Shown here: positions 10,901 to 20,696 of the stretch, piece by piece
Numbering within the stretch: position 1 is the stretch's first letter
How the letters are laid out: every line of letters starts with the position of its first letter
Origin: Piscibacillus salipiscarius JCM 13188
GTDB taxonomy: Bacteria; Bacillota; Bacilli; Bacillales; Alkalibacillaceae
DNA: 35,106 nucleotides
Reading direction: 5' to 3'
Assembly: GCF_001311865.1 (NCBI RefSeq)
Contig: NZ_BBCD01000030.1
Coordinates: 1-35,106 of the forward strand
Translations under genes and position numbers: made by a program
Notes under the pieces: model-generated
Told to the model about the DNA's origin: nothing
Seen by the model: the letters and a program-made list of their open reading frames with translations, nothing else
Databases searched by the model: none

Positions 10901-10934
10901 AAGGACACTTCTTCATATATGAGGAAGTGTCCTT
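10901..10934. terminator. Bidirectional terminator between trpS and yjbA
   Basis: AAGGACACTTC and GAAGTGTCCTT arms around TTCATATATGAG, itself nearly self-complementary. It follows both convergent stops. Confidence 0.85.
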
Positions 10935-10939
10935 ATTAA

Positions 10940-11695
10940 TTACCCTTTTAACACATTCTTCTTTCGTTGTTCCATTTCCCATAACCTCTCAAAGAATGGT
11001 TGGCCTTTAGCCATTTTCTCACAGAGATCTTCATGTTTATTACTCCAACCCACTTTGATTTCGGATAAGAGTAAATCGTACCCTTCATTAAATGTCATTC
11101 CTTGAATTTTAGGATACCACTCTGGTTTCCACTCGGTTAACCAGTAACGTAACTCATCAATTCGTTGACTTTGATTCAATTGATCAACCATAAGCATCAG
11201 AAGGTGTTTCAATTGTCTTTCTTTTCTAGTTAACCCAACCATATAAATGGGTTCTAACGATAATAAATGATGCTCTTTAAGACGTCGTGGTCTCTTAAAT
11301 GAATAAGTAAATGGCTCTTTTTGTTTCACTAAATCCAATACTAGTCTTTCTTGTCTTGGAATTAATCTGCTTTTACGAACTGGAATATCGTACCCTAACG
11401 TATCCACTACAATTGCATGAGCACCATCCGTTACCACAAACGCATAATCTAAGGGGATTCTCTTATGATGTTTTTTCAAATAAGCTCGCTGATATACTTG
11501 TTCTAGCAATGGTTTCGGGATGTCCTGCATATTGTTTTCTATGTAGTCATAGAGACTGTCTTCAACTAGGACTACTGGAATCTGGTCTAAAAGTTCAATT
11601 GAATCATCTTTACGCCATTCATGAAATTGGCAGACATTATATCCGTTTTCTTCGCCTTCAAACCAATTCACCCAAATATCGTGTACATATAACAT
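10940..11695 (-). CDS. yjbA: UPF0736 (DUF3603) family protein YjbA
   Basis: Conserved Bacillaceae protein of unknown function, orthologous to B. subtilis YjbA, which also adjoins trpS. The family's N-terminus ([19 protein letters not shown]) is recognisable; the rest is rich in charged helices ([43 protein letters not shown]) with no membrane segment or signal peptide, so it is probably cytoplasmic. Intact, 251 residues from ATG at 11695; an adjoining ATG at 11698 is only four bases from the GAGGG and is less likely. The app and opp transporter operons that flank yjbA/trpS in B. subtilis are absent here. Confidence 0.9.
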   Translation of the reverse strand: MLYVHDIWVNWFEGEENGYNVCQFHEWRKDDSIELLDQIPVVLVEDSLYDYIENNMQDIPKPLLEQVYQRAYLKKHHKRIPLDYAFVVTDGAHAIVVDTLGYDIPVRKSRLIPRQERLVLDLVKQKEPFTYSFKRPRRLKEHHLLSLEPIYMVGLTRKERQLKHLLMLMVDQLNQSQRIDELRYWLTEWKPEWYPKIQGMTFNEGYDLLLSEIKVGWSNKHEDLCEKMAKGQPFFERLWEMEQRKKNVLKG

Positions 11696-11768
11696 CATAA
11701 TCCCTCACTTTTCATAATCCTCCATTTATGCTCATTATGACCAAGTGACTTATTTTTATTCTTAAATT

Positions 11769-11974
11769 TTATGAATCAAAAGGCTTAATATACATGGAGA
11801 GAAAAATTAAAAAAAGTCCGCCTGGAAGCATATAACATTCTGGACGATGATATATAAATAAATAAAATCGTATGCATTCATCCCTGCTGGCAAATAATTT
11901 AAATAACCAATGATTGAAACACCACCAACACACGTAAAACCAAAACCAATTAGAAATAAAATAAATTGTCCCAT
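11769..11974 (-). CDS. Small membrane protein (about 68 aa), frameshifted as read
   Basis: Tiny two-helix membrane protein. Starting from ATG at 11974, with GGAGGTT eight bases upstream, the frame reads MGQFILFLIGFGFTCVGGV, then GYLNYLPAGMNAYDF; one indel near 11840-11850, in a TATATAAATAAATAAA stretch, joins it to HRPECYMLPGGLFLIFLSMY and IKPFDS. I do not recognise a named family with certainty, although small proteins of this sort are common beside yjbA in Bacilli. Function unknown. It lies 73 bases upstream of yjbA on the same strand and could be co-transcribed. Confidence 0.6.
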
Positions 11975-12116
11975 TTTTACAACCTCCAGGCTTGTCCAAT
12001 CGTCTTAATAAATGTATATGTTAAGATGTAAAAAAATATTTAATAGAATCTATCTTTACATCTATATTATTTAGGTGTACATTTGAGACTGGTGAACATT
12101 GAGAGAGGGGAACATT

Positions 12117-13160
12117 ATGGTAAGCCGAAGACAAGAGAGAAAACGCATAAAACGTAAAAAAAGAAGAAAACAATATTCTCTATATTCATTCTGTTTTTAA
12201 TCGGTATCGCTTCATTTTTATTTATGAATACCAAGCAGGCAAAAATGCTGCTGAGCAAGCTATGGGAGAAAACGGCGGAAATAGTCAGTTTGAAAAAGAG
12301 TTTAATGGTGCTGAAGAGCTAGAAGATGACAAAATAAACGTATTATTGCTTGGATCTGACCTTGATTCGAACGGAACATCGAGAACAGATACTATAATGA
12401 TTGGTCAATATGACGTTGAACATGAGCGGGCTAAATTAGTGTCCATTATGAGAGACACCTATGTTCAAATACCAGGTCACGGGTACAACAAATCAATGCC
12501 GCTTTCGCACTTGGTGGTCCAGAACTACTCAGAAAGACCATTAAACACAACTTCGGCATTGAACTAAATTATTATGCTATTGTAAATTTCAAAGGCTTTG
12601 AAAATATTGTTGATACCATTGCACCCGATGGAATTGAAATTGATGTCGAGAAAAGAATGAGATACTCAGCTAAAGATGTTAACATTGATCTATATCCAGG
12701 GATTCAAACTTTAAATGGTGAACAATTACTTGATTATGCTCGTTTTAGAAATGATGCAGAGAGTGACTTTGGACGCGTAAGAAGACAGCAACAGGTCATG
12801 AGTGCACTAAAAGAAGAAGTCTTATCGTTTACAAGTCTCATGAAATTACCAAGAGCCATCGGTACTTTACAGCCTTATATTGATACAAATATGGAAACGA
12901 GTAAGGTATTATCAGTTGCATCAGAGTTCTTCTTAAATACACCTAACAAAATAGAAACCATGAGAATTCCACTAGATGATACTTGGACTGATCCAACTTA
13001 TTCTGGCGTTGGCACAATTTTAAAAATAAATTTAGAGGAAAATAAAGCAGCATTAAATGAGTTCCTAACTAGTCAACCAAGGTCAGAAGATTATACACAA
13101 AGCGAAGAAACAGACGAAGAAACAAATACGAAAACAGATCAACAAAATGATGATTACTAA
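12117..13160 (+). CDS. LytR-CpsA-Psr family cell-wall ligase, frameshifted as read
   Basis: LCP family membrane protein; relatives (TagT, TagU, TagV in B. subtilis) transfer wall teichoic acid or other polymers from undecaprenyl phosphate to peptidoglycan outside the cell. It has a very basic N-terminus (RRQERKRIKRKKRRK), one transmembrane segment (about residues 20-35), then the LCP domain with signatures NVLLLGSD, SRTDTIMIG, VSIMRDTYV, LDYARFRND and DFGRVRRQQQV; the conserved Arg/Asp that bind the pyrophosphate are present. The tail is acidic and low in complexity. Three A/T-run contractions near 12165, 12225 and 12492 interrupt it; repaired length is about 348 residues. ATG at 12117 has AGAGGGG upstream. 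Monocistronic, ended by a strong hairpin. Confidence 0.9.
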
Positions 13161-13164
13161 TATA

Positions 13165-13208
13165 AAAAGGAGGATTGATTTGCTAAACGGCAATCAGTCC
13201 TCCTTTTT
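13165..13208 (+). terminator. Terminator of the LCP gene
   Basis: Long imperfect stem (AGGAGGATTGATTTGC with GCAATCAGTCCTCC) followed by TTTTTC. It also resembles an anti-Shine-Dalgarno hairpin, but its place after the stop fits termination. Confidence 0.85.
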
Positions 13209-13237
13209 CATACATATTCAATTCGAAACATTATTGT

Positions 13238-14469
13238 TTACACAAACTTTTTAAACACTAACGATGCATTATGCCCACCAAAGCCTAATGAATTTGTCAT
13301 AGCAACGTTTAGTTCTTTCTCGCGTGCCTCATTTACTACGTAATCTAAGTCACATTCTTCATCAGGAGTTTCATAGTTAACCGTTGGAGGCATTACGTTG
13401 TGTTTTAAACTGAGTGCAGTAATAATAGCCTCAACACCACCAGCGGCTCCTAATAAGTGACCAGTCATTGATTTAGTTGAACTCATTGCTAAGTTATAAG
13501 CGTGATCTTTAAATACTGTTTTGACAGCCGTTGTTTCATATTTATCATTGTATTCAGTACTTGTACCGTGCGCATTTATATAGTCCATTTCTTCCACATT
13601 AACCTCAGCATCATCTAATGCTTGTTGCATCGCACGCGCAGCACCTTCGCCTTCTGGAGCTGGTGCAGTAATATGATAAGCATCACCTGTTGAACCATAC
13701 CCAATAATTTCAGCATATATATTTGCGCCTCGCTTTTGAGCAGATTCTAGTGATTCAATGACAAGTACACCAGATCCTTCACCCATTACAAAGCCATCAC
13801 GGTTTTTATCAAACGGGCGACTCGCTGATTTAGCATCAGGGTTAGTAGATAAGGCACCCATAGATGAGAACCCAGCAATCGCCATATGGTTAAATGGTGC
13901 TTCAGCTCCTCCGGTAATCATAGCGTCTGCGTCACCACGTTCAATAACTTTAAACGCATCACCAATAGAATTCGTGCCTGAAGCACATGCCGTTACAGAG
14001 CAAGAGTTAATCCCTTTAGCGCCTAAAATAATCGACACTTGACCAGATGCCATGTCCGGAATAATCATCGGGATGAAGAATGGACTCACTCGGCCTTTAT
14101 CCAAATATTTACGAAAACTTTCTTCATAAGTGGTCATACCACCAATACCAGAACCAATCCACACGCCAACTCGATCAGCATTCTCTTCAGTAATTTCTAA
14201 CCCTGAGTCTGCCACAGCTATTTTAGAAGCCGCAACGGCATATTGAGTAAATAAGTCCATTTTACGAGCTTCACGCTTTTCCATATGTTCCTTAGCGTCA
14301 AAATCTTTAACTTCTCCAGCTATTTTAACCGAAAAATCTTCTTGATTTAATTTAGTTAACTCACCAATTCCAACATAACCTGACGTAATATGATCCCACA
14401 TCGTATTGACATCATTTCCGACTGGTGAAACAACACCTAGTCCAGTTATAACGACTCTTCTTTCGTCAT
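13238..14469 (-). CDS. fabF: 3-oxoacyl-[ACP] synthase II
   Basis: Elongating beta-ketoacyl-ACP synthase of type II fatty acid synthesis. The catalytic Cys is in [15 protein letters not shown], and the two His are in [12 protein letters not shown] and [11 protein letters not shown]. Repaired length is 410 residues against about 413 in B. subtilis. The true start is ATG at 14469, with AGGAGG ten bases upstream, but an A-run contraction (GACGAAAGAAGAGTC, near 14460) throws that start out of frame; as read, the open frame instead extends upstream into fabH without its own initiation signals. It lies 17 bases after the likely fabH stop, forming the fabH-fabF operon that FapR controls in Bacilli. 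Confidence 0.96.
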
Positions 14470-15423
14470 AATTTTGTAACCTCCTCTTATTTTCCCCCAG
14501 CGTAAGGCAACAGCACCCCAAGTAAGCCCGCCGCCAAATCCAACTAATATAACTAAGTCATCTTCCTTAATCTTACCTTCTTTAACATCTTCAGACAACG
14601 CAATTGGTATCGATGCTGCAGATGTATTTCCATATTTATGAACAGATTTGGACATCTTTTCAACAGGGATCTCTAATTTCTGTCTAGCCGCTTCCATAAT
14701 ACGAATATTGGCTTGATGCGGAATTAAATAATCCACATCATCTTTCGTTAGACCGATCTTTTCAACAACATTTAATGCAGAGTCTCCCATTTGTCTAACT
14801 GCAAATTTAAACACTTCTCTGCCGTTCATATGGATGTAATCTCCATCTTGATGTAAGTGCGGAATTCCAGTTCCATCTGCGCCTAATTCGAATGATAAAA
14901 TTCCTCTATCATCAGAAACAGGTCCAATAATTGCAGCTCCTGCACCATCTCCAAATAGAACACTCGTATTACGGTCTTCCCAATCCGTAATTTTTGATAA
15001 CTTTTCAACACCTACGACTAAAATATTCTTGTAAGTGTTTGATTCAATAAATTGTTTTGCTGTAACCATTCCATACATAAAACCAGCACATGCCGCACTT
15101 AAATCCATAGCAGATGCCTTAAATGCACCTAGCCTTTCCTGAATTTGACACGCTACTGAAGGAAAACCCATATCTGAGGTAACTGTAGCGACTAAAATCA
15201 TATCAAGATCGTCACTAGTTACCCCTGCTTCTTCCATTGCGTTTACTGCTGCTTCATATGCCATATGTGAAGTATTCATATCATCTGATGCGATTCGACG
15301 TTCGGATATTCCCGTGCGAGTTTGAATCCATTCATCTGACGTATCCACCATTTTCTCCAAATCCTTATTTGTTAAAACACGCTCTGGGACATAATGTCCT
15401 GTACCTAGAATACCTGCTTTCAT
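14446..15423 (-). CDS. fabH: 3-oxoacyl-[ACP] synthase III
   Basis: Initiating ketoacyl-ACP synthase that condenses acyl-CoA primers with malonyl-ACP, setting branched-chain fatty acid starters. The catalytic triad is visible: Cys in [11 protein letters not shown], His in IPHQANIRI, Asn in [13 protein letters not shown] at 15423 is chosen, with GAGGAG nine bases upstream, rather than earlier in-frame codons. As read, the frame ends at 14446, overlapping fabF, with a tail after RWGK. Removing one G from the five at 14494-14498 gives W-G-K-stop at 14487-14489, just ahead of the fabF ribosome binding site and a 311-residue protein as in B. subtilis; I think that is the true end. The promoter holds a FapR-like operator. 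Confidence 0.96.
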   Translation of the reverse strand: MKAGILGTGHYVPERVLTNKDLEKMVDTSDEWIQTRTGISERRIASDDMNTSHMAYEAAVNAMEEAGVTSDDLDMILVATVTSDMGFPSVACQIQERLGAFKASAMDLSAACAGFMYGMVTAKQFIESNTYKNILVVGVEKLSKITDWEDRNTSVLFGDGAGAAIIGPVSDDRGILSFELGADGTGIPHLHQDGDYIHMNGREVFKFAVRQMGDSALNVVEKIGLTKDDVDYLIPHQANIRIMEAARQKLEIPVEKMSKSVHKYGNTSAASIPIALSEDVKEGKIKEDDLVILVGFGGGLTWGAVALRWGKIRGGYKIMTKEESL

Positions 15424-15459
15424 TTTGGTCATCTCCTCATTACAAACTATTATAATCAT

Positions 15460-15488
15460 ATATTATGACCTGGTTATAATTTTATCAA
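15460..15488 (-). promoter_or_regulatory. fabHF promoter with embedded FapR-like operator
   Basis: On the minus strand TTGATA (-35, 15483-15488) and TAATAT (-10, 15460-15465) are exactly 17 bases apart. Filling the spacer and overlapping the -10 is a 17-bp imperfect palindrome, TTATAACCAGGTCATAA (15463-15479). Size, symmetry and position match the malonyl-CoA-responsive FapR operators known upstream of fab genes; identity as a FapR site is inference from memory of that consensus. Confidence 0.7.
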
Positions 15489-15530
15489 AAAAGACCGAAA
15501 GAAAAGACTATTTCTTTAATCTTCCGGTCT
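15487..15530 (-). terminator. Terminator of med
   Basis: AGACCGGAAGA pairs imperfectly with TCTTTCGGTCT and is followed by a run of T on the minus strand. The med stop codon lies inside the hairpin loop, and the T-run abuts the fabH -35. Confidence 0.75.
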
Positions 15531-16456
15531 CTAAATAACGCTCAATTAACTCGTCCATTTCCCGCTTCACACGATCACTGACGGCTTCTCCATACTTACC
15601 AAGATATATGTATTCATCGTCAAATCCGTAATGTATAACCCCAGATGGAAGTTCTCCTTCATCATACTGATTCGCAATATCGACGTAAATTTTTTCAATA
15701 TCTTGTACAGTACTTGTTAAAACTGTCCCAGGAGCTACTTCGTATTGGTCGCTGACATAACCTATAGCATAAATATCTTGTTTTTTGCTTCTAATATAAT
15801 AGGGATATTAAATCCGTCTCCTGCTGGATATACAATATCAATATTTTCTTTAAGTAAATCATTAAATAATAACATCGCACGCTGCTGATCGTACCAATCA
15901 AATACAGACCTTATGTGAACTTTAATATTTGAGTTAGTATCTTTGACACCTTCGAAAAAGCCTTGCACTTCAGGTTGACTTTGAAAGGCTGATACGATTC
16001 CAATTTCATTCGTTTTGTGACTTTAGCTGATAGAACACCAGCAAAATATCCCATCTCATAACCGTCAAAATGAATACTTGTAATATTCCGATCAAATGTA
16101 TTGCCATTAAAGTAAACAAAATGTAATCCAGGGTACGTCTCATTAATATCATTAAAATGGGTCCCGAAATCAGATCCGTGTCCGAATACTAAATTAACAC
16201 CTTGGCGCTTCATATCTTTCACTTGTTCTTCTGTTTCTCGGCTAGTTGTCACATTTTCTCTCGTTAAAATGCTAACGTTTTGTTCTTCCTTAATTTCCAA
16301 CGCACCAAGGTAAGCACCTTTTCCCCATGTTTCATCATGAATCGTTCCATCCAAAAGTAGTCCAACATTATTCAATTGTCCTGTATTAAAAACCTGTCCA
16401 CAACTAACCAATAAAAAACTAGTGGCTAGTAATATGAATATGAGTAGTTTTTTCAA
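15508..16456 (-). CDS. med: Med-like BMP-family lipoprotein, frameshifted as read
   Basis: Substrate-binding-type lipoprotein of the BMP/PnrA family at the position of B. subtilis med, a positive regulator of comK expression. The signal peptide ends in the lipobox LLVSCGQ, so it should be anchored on the outer face of the membrane. The BMP fold signatures NVGLLLDGTIHDETWGKGAY, NLVFGHGSDF and GYEMGYFAGVLSA are clear, and the C-terminus reads KQDIYAIGYVSDQYEVAPG. Two A-run contractions, near 16018 and near 15785, divide it into three pieces; repaired length is about 316 residues. TTG at 16456 with GGAG eight bases upstream seems the better start; a GTG lies nine bases earlier. comZ, which follows med in B. 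subtilis, is not seen between med and fabH. Confidence 0.88.
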
Positions 16457-16532
16457 AACGAGCACTCCGATATCTACTTGAACTCTTACTTATATTTTGT
16501 AACTTTTCTGAATGTATCGCAACAATAACGTT

Positions 16533-16940
16533 TTAAAAATTTACGTTTTTTTTAATAAAATGAATGCTCTCATCTTCTTCACCATTAATATAAATTGCTT
16601 TAGGTAACGTAGAGAAATGTTGGAGGCTTGCTAGCCAATCTGCTACTTCTTCAGGTAATAAATCTTCTCGTTGATCTAAGTAAATTTTAGTTTGAATTGA
16701 ATTTTCTTGATAAGTGCATAACTCGTTTTCGGTTGTAAAATCATATATATTGTTAAAATCATACTGCTTCTCTTTCTCTTTTAGATGAAAAGATGCGTGC
16801 CGCCCAATCATGGCATAACGATCCATTTTTTCTTCATCTTCAACATCATCATAGCCGTAAACCTCAAAATCTTGATCAACAAGTTTTTGAATGAGCAAAT
16901 AGGCGATTTTATGAAAACAGCCATTGATAAATACTTTCAT
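16533..16940 (-). CDS. Conserved hypothetical protein at the yjaV position
   Basis: A 135-residue protein beginning MKVFINGCFHKIAYLLIQKL, which looks like the first strand-helix unit of a Rossmann-type NAD-binding fold (epimerase-like), though the glycine motif is incomplete and the protein is too short for a full epimerase. The C-terminal half is acidic (LLPEEVADWLASLQHF). It is intact. ATG at 16940 has GGTGGAG at six bases. It lies between yjzD and med as yjaV does in B. subtilis, so it is probably the positional counterpart; function unknown. Confidence 0.65.
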   Translation of the reverse strand: MKVFINGCFHKIAYLLIQKLVDQDFEVYGYDDVEDEEKMDRYAMIGRHASFHLKEKEKQYDFNNIYDFTTENELCTYQENSIQTKIYLDQREDLLPEEVADWLASLQHFSTLPKAIYINGEEDESIHFIKKNVNF

Positions 16941-17056
16941 TCTAGACTCCACCTTTTTTGTATTTGCATAAAAACGTCACATATTCTGTATTTATTTTTT
17001 TCTTAACCTTTGGTAAACTGTAATTTGGAATGTATAGAAAAATGAGGTGACATACT

Positions 17057-17236
17057 ATGCGTTTAGTTTGGACAGTCATATGGGGTTTCCTTTTAAGCTT
17101 AATGGTTGTTTATGTCATTACAAGTATGACAGGAGACACATTTAGCTTCCCACTCGCAATTGTATTAACTGTACTCTTCACTTTATCCTCTGTGGTTCTG
17201 GGTGAAGGAGTCATAAGAGACGACTCGACGCAGTAA
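17057..17236 (+). CDS. yjzD: DUF2929 family small membrane protein YjzD
   Basis: A 59-residue membrane protein with two helices: VWTVIWGFLLSLMVVYVITS and AIVLTVLFTLSSVVLG, then a short charged tail GEGVIRDDSTQ. It matches the DUF2929/YjzD family of Bacilli, whose role is unknown. ATG at 17057 follows GAGGTGA at six bases. It is followed at once by a strong terminator. In B. subtilis yjzD lies on the same side of med and fabHA, supporting the assignment. Confidence 0.85.
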   Translation: MRLVWTVIWGFLLSLMVVYVITSMTGDTFSFPLAIVLTVLFTLSSVVLGEGVIRDDSTQ

Positions 17237-17239
17237 TAG

Positions 17240-17285
17240 AAGAGGTTGACTCAAAACATGTTGCACCTGAGTCAACCTCTTTTTT
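17240..17285 (+). terminator. Terminator of yjzD
   Basis: Perfect 14-base stem AAGAGGTTGACTCA / TGAGTCAACCTCTT with a 14-base loop and six T. It touches the stop of the convergent gene and may also serve it. Confidence 0.9.
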
Positions 17286-17592
17286 AATACCAAGGTAAAA
17301 GGCTTAATGCCGCCACTGCCGTTAATGGTAATATTAGCCTTCTTAAACCGAAATTCTGTGGGTAAGGGTAATAGCCGTAGCCAGGGCCATAGAAAGGATA
17401 ACCATAACTACTGTACCCATAAGGATTTCGCTGTGGTTCGTGCATAACTGGTGTGATTAAATAAACATTGTCGTCGTCCATATCGACAATGACACCTTGA
17501 ATTTGTTCACCTTGGTTTGTCTCAATTAACACGTACTGTTTTAAATGACTCTTACATAAATTATAAATATGATCCTTTGAATAAGTATTCAC
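17284..17592 (-). CDS. Small protein with Sm-like strand domain and Gly/Tyr/Pro-rich middle
   Basis: A 102-residue protein in three parts. Residues 18-47 (KQYVLIETNQGEQIQGVIVD, then DDDNVYLITP) have the beta-strand pattern of Sm/SH3-like folds. Residues 55-80 are rich in Gly, Tyr and Pro (YGYSSYGYPFYGPGYGYYP). The end is hydrophobic (LRRLILPLTAVAALSLLPWY), possibly a membrane or coat-association tail. Proteins of this composition in Bacilli are often spore or surface associated, but no function can be stated. GTG at 17592 has GGGAGG nine bases upstream. Intact. Confidence 0.65.
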   Translation of the reverse strand: MNTYSKDHIYNLCKSHLKQYVLIETNQGEQIQGVIVDMDDDNVYLITPVMHEPQRNPYGYSSYGYPFYGPGYGYYPYPQNFGLRRLILPLTAVAALSLLPWY

Positions 17593-17667
17593 AGAATCTT
17601 ACCTCCCTTTTCAAGATTAACTTATTCAAATTAACTAGGTTATGTGCACAATTTAGGAGGTTAAATC

Positions 17668-18479
17668 ATGCAAGAAATCTTCGAGTTACTGAAGTATTTA
17701 TTTTTAGGTGTATTCCAAGGTTTCACAGAACCAATTCCTATTTCATCAAGTGGCCATTTAATGATTGTAAGACACCTGATGGAAATTAAATTACCAATTA
17801 CTTTTGAAGGATTTATTAATTTTGGTTCGCTTATAGCTGTGCTTATTGTTTTTAGACAAGATATAGCTCGGTTAACAATCAATGGTTTAAAGTTTATTCA
17901 AACTAGAAACCACGAATTCCGTTCTGATTTTAATTATATACTGTTATTAGTGATTGCTACTATACCAGCTGGCGTAATTGGTATACTTATAGAAGACTAT
18001 ATTGATAGTATTTTAGGTGAACAAATTAAACTAGTCGGTATTACTCTTTTGTTAACTGGATTGGCTTTATGGATTATCCGAAACCTCAAAGGGTTTAAAA
18101 CGGATGATGAAATTACGATTAAAGATGCCATTATTGTTGGCCTCGCTCAGGCCATTGCGTTAATTCCTGGCATAAGTCGATCTGGAGCTACGATCGTTGG
18201 AGCATGTTAGTCGGGTTTAATCGTTCAGCAGCTTTAAGATTTTCTTTTCTGATGTACATCCCTGTAAGCTTAGGAACGATGGTTTTCTCTGTTGGTGATG
18301 TGGTTGGTAATGAAGCATTTTCAGGTCAGATTATATTATTATTGGTGGCATTCATCGGAGCGATTATTGCAACTTATTTTGCCTTGATTTGGTTCATTGA
18401 CATTATGAAATCAGGTAACCTTAAATACTTTGCTTTTTATTGCTTTATCGTTGGTGCTGCAGTGTTCTTCTTTCTATAG
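17668..18479 (+). CDS. uppP: Undecaprenyl-diphosphatase UppP (BacA), frameshifted as read
   Basis: Integral membrane phosphatase recycling undecaprenyl pyrophosphate for peptidoglycan and teichoic acid synthesis; confers bacitracin tolerance. Both family signatures are present: [14 protein letters not shown] near residue 18 (usually TE.LP, here TEPIP) and [12 protein letters not shown] near residue 165. Six or more hydrophobic helices follow the family plan. One missing base at about 18204 separates TIVGA from [17 protein letters not shown]; the repaired protein is 270 residues, as usual. ATG at 17668 has AGGAGG seven bases upstream. Confidence 0.93.
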
Positions 18480-18487
18480 TAATACAG

Positions 18488-18530
18488 AAAAAAGATGACC
18501 CGTTACAAATATAACGGGTCATCTTTTTCA
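18488..18530. terminator. Bidirectional terminator between uppP and yitW
   Basis: Stem AAAGATGACCCGTTA / TAACGGGTCATCTTT with a six-base loop, flanked by A and T runs; it lies between convergent genes. Confidence 0.9.
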
Positions 18531-18534
18531 TAAA

Positions 18535-18847
18535 TTAATCAGGTATACCAAGTGCAATTTTCGCATAGCGTGACATGCGCTCTTTTGTCCATGGTGGATT
18601 CCATACAATATTAACTTCAGTACGCTCTACTTCAGGAATATCAGAAAGTGCACGTTTGACGTCCTGTTCAATTGTTCCAGCTAATGGGCATCCCATTGCC
18701 GTTAACGTCATTGTCACTGTAGCAGTTCCTTCTTCATCTAAGTCAACGCCATATACTAAACCTAAGTTGACGATATCGATCCCAAGCTCAGGGTCAATAA
18801 CATTCTCAAGCGCCCCCCCAAAGGTTTTCCTCTAACGCTTTATCCAT
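18535..18847 (-). CDS. yitW: MIP18/DUF59 family Fe-S assembly factor YitW, frameshifted as read
   Basis: DUF59 (MIP18/SufT/PaaD) protein, implicated in iron-sulfur cluster assembly or transfer. The reading is MDKALEEN.. then ENVIDPELGIDIVNLGLVYG, TMTLTAMGCPLAGTIEQDV with the conserved Cys, and VNIVWNPPWTKERMSRYAK, nearly identical to B. subtilis YitW. A seven-G run at 18813-18819 (C on the plus strand) beside a short T-run carries one base too many and breaks the frame after residue 8. The repaired length is 103 residues. ATG at 18847 has AAGGAGGAC upstream. In B. subtilis it is directly beside yitV; here about 3.2 kb of accessory genes intervene. Confidence 0.92.
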
Positions 18848-18928
18848 TAGTCAGTCCTCCTTAAAGATTCTCTATTCTATTATAAACATGTTTTAGTTAA
18901 TTTTTAAAGAACAATGACTAGAATGGGG

Positions 18929-19799
18929 CTACTTTTCATGGCGAACTGATGGAGCGACATAACTTAATGTGTTTCGATTTAAAAAATCTAGTAGTTTCCA
19001 CTCTAATTCAGCATGTTTATTAAACACGATGGTTAAATGATTTTCTTTAGTTTTAACGACTTCAATTTGTAATAGTCTTTTCTCAAGTTTTTTATACTGT
19101 GATTCATAGTAAAAGGGTCTTTTGCCTAAGGTTCCATTCGCTTGTATTAACATAACTGGACAATCTACTTGTTCTGCTAGATGTTCCAAATCAAATTGAA
19201 ATAAGCTAAGAAAATCTTTTTTTTTTTATGATGTTATGATTTGATTTATGTACCCAATAATCGTTTGACTTCTCAATTTCGTAATTAACAATTCGATTCA
19301 TGTGCTCAGACCATCTAACACCATGTTTTTCATAAGTGTTTCTGATTAGATTAATATAATCGAGCCTAGATAAATACGATTGTTCTAAACGTATTAAAGA
19401 TGGCAAAATTAATTCCTTTTGCCCTTGATCCACTTCGCCTGCTCCATCTATTAAAATAAGTGCTTCCACATCTATAAGTGTTGCAGCTTTAAGGCATATA
19501 TTGGCCCCAATTGAATAACCCATTAGTATTGGACGGTCTATTTTTAATACTTTGATTAATTCAATAAGCTCTTGAACATGTTGATCAATATTTGAATTAT
19601 TATCAGCGTTTGAACTCTTTCCACGACCATTTAGATCATAGGTAATCATGCGATATTGTTTCTCTAGAGCTTTTTGAAAATGACCTAACTGCATATGGTG
19701 ACCTGTGAGTCCGTGAACACCGATTACCGTACCTTTTTCCCCAGGGGTCTCATGAATAAATAACTGTTTCCCACCTGTAAGTGCTTTTTTACGCCACAT
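18929..19799 (-). CDS. Alpha/beta hydrolase, frameshifted as read
   Basis: Alpha/beta-hydrolase-fold enzyme of about 290 residues. The oxyanion region is VIGVHGLTGHHMQ, the strand-4 motif is YDLNGRGKSS, the nucleophile elbow is MGYSIGAN (Ser near residue 97) and the catalytic His is in KENHLTIV or nearby. It resembles carboxylic-ester or ring-fission-product hydrolases, but the substrate cannot be told. A run of ten T or more at 19218-19227 shifts the frame; the C-terminal part continues with FDLEHLAEQVDCPVMLIQAN. The start at 19799 has no good ribosome binding site, and initiation may be upstream at an ATG near 19815 if a further indel exists. It is between yitW and a ring-cleavage dioxygenase, which hints at a shared catabolic use. 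Confidence 0.75.
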
Positions 19800-19937
19800 T
19801 TTTTAGCATTGTCCATTCACCAACCGTATTTTAATTGTATAGACTTTAAAAAATTAACCATTTAGAGCTATACTTTAATTCTATGAAGTATACTCCTGTA
19901 AATATGATTGTTTAAGAAAGTACAACATGAACTATGA

Positions 19938-20696
19938 CTAAATTTTTATGTCTTTCATAACAAAATTAAACGAAGCCTCTTTAATACCATTTTTATCACT
20001 GATTTGTGTGATGAGTGATGACGGGATCCCTTCATACAATCGATTTTTTCTTTCAAAAAAACACTTGAGTAATTAATGTTTCATAACCTTTTCGTTTCAG
20101 GATGATATTGAGGTGAGCCGGTATAGTGGTGTTCTGTCCCACTGCGTGAAGTAATTCTGCTAAAGGTCCGTTTTCAGAAATGGTATATGGTGACGGGACA
20201 ATGGTCTCAACTTCAAAAAAGCCATTCTCATCCGTATAAAATCGACCTCTAAGATTATATGGAGGCGCGGCAGATTCATGGGAAGAATAATGTCCATCTG
20301 CATCCACGTGCCACATGTCTATTAATGCACGTTTTAAAGGATTACCATTAGATCTCTTACATAGCCAGAAAATTTGAACTTCTCACCTATTTCTTTTACT
20401 CTCATAGGTAACTTATATGGCTTAGCAAGTATAGGGGCTCCCTCCACATAATGAACATCCAAAAATGTAGATGGTGTTTGAGCATCCCCGGTAATCTGAT
20501 GGTCTATTAAAACTGGAGAAACAAAGGCATTTATAAAAGTAGAGATTTCTCTGTCATGTCCAATCTGATCTGCCCACCGAATAAATCCATTAAACTCAGC
20601 ATTGCTTGGCTGGGCTTCTATCAAAATTTTATCATGTTTCTGAAATAATTGTAGGACTTCTTGAACGCGCTCTTCACTCTCAATTGAACTCACCAT
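19938..20696 (-). CDS. Intradiol ring-cleavage dioxygenase (catechol 1,2-dioxygenase type), frameshifted as read
   Basis: Non-heme Fe(III) dioxygenase that opens catechol-like rings between the hydroxyls. Hallmarks: GYVRDLNGNPLK, IDMWHVDADGHYS, the ligand-bearing PPYNLRGRFYTDENG, TIVPSPYTI, and PAHLNIILKRKGYETLITQ with the His ligands. N-terminal helices are typical of catechol or hydroxyquinol dioxygenases. Two indels occur: a missing A near 20327 (RDLNG expected) and an extra T in the seven-T run near 20058, after which FERKNRLYEGIPSSLITQI completes the protein. The repaired length is about 252 residues from 20696. ATG at 20696 is chosen because GAGGAGGGTGAA precedes it; an in-frame ATG at 20735 lacks such a site. 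Its exact substrate is not determinable. Confidence 0.82.

Noticed and set aside
11311..11700. Plus-strand frame of 129 codons opposite yjbA
   Set aside because: yjbA on the minus strand is a known conserved family with good signals; the opposite frame is incidental.
13758..14042. Plus-strand frame inside fabF
   Set aside because: Shadow of a strongly conserved gene, with no initiation signals or recognisable product.
16785..17006. Plus-strand frame across the start of the yjaV-position gene
   Set aside because: No ribosome binding site, low-complexity product, antisense to a better supported gene.
17517..17789. Plus-strand frame over the start of uppP
   Set aside because: Overlaps the strong ribosome binding site and start of uppP in another frame; product has no family character.
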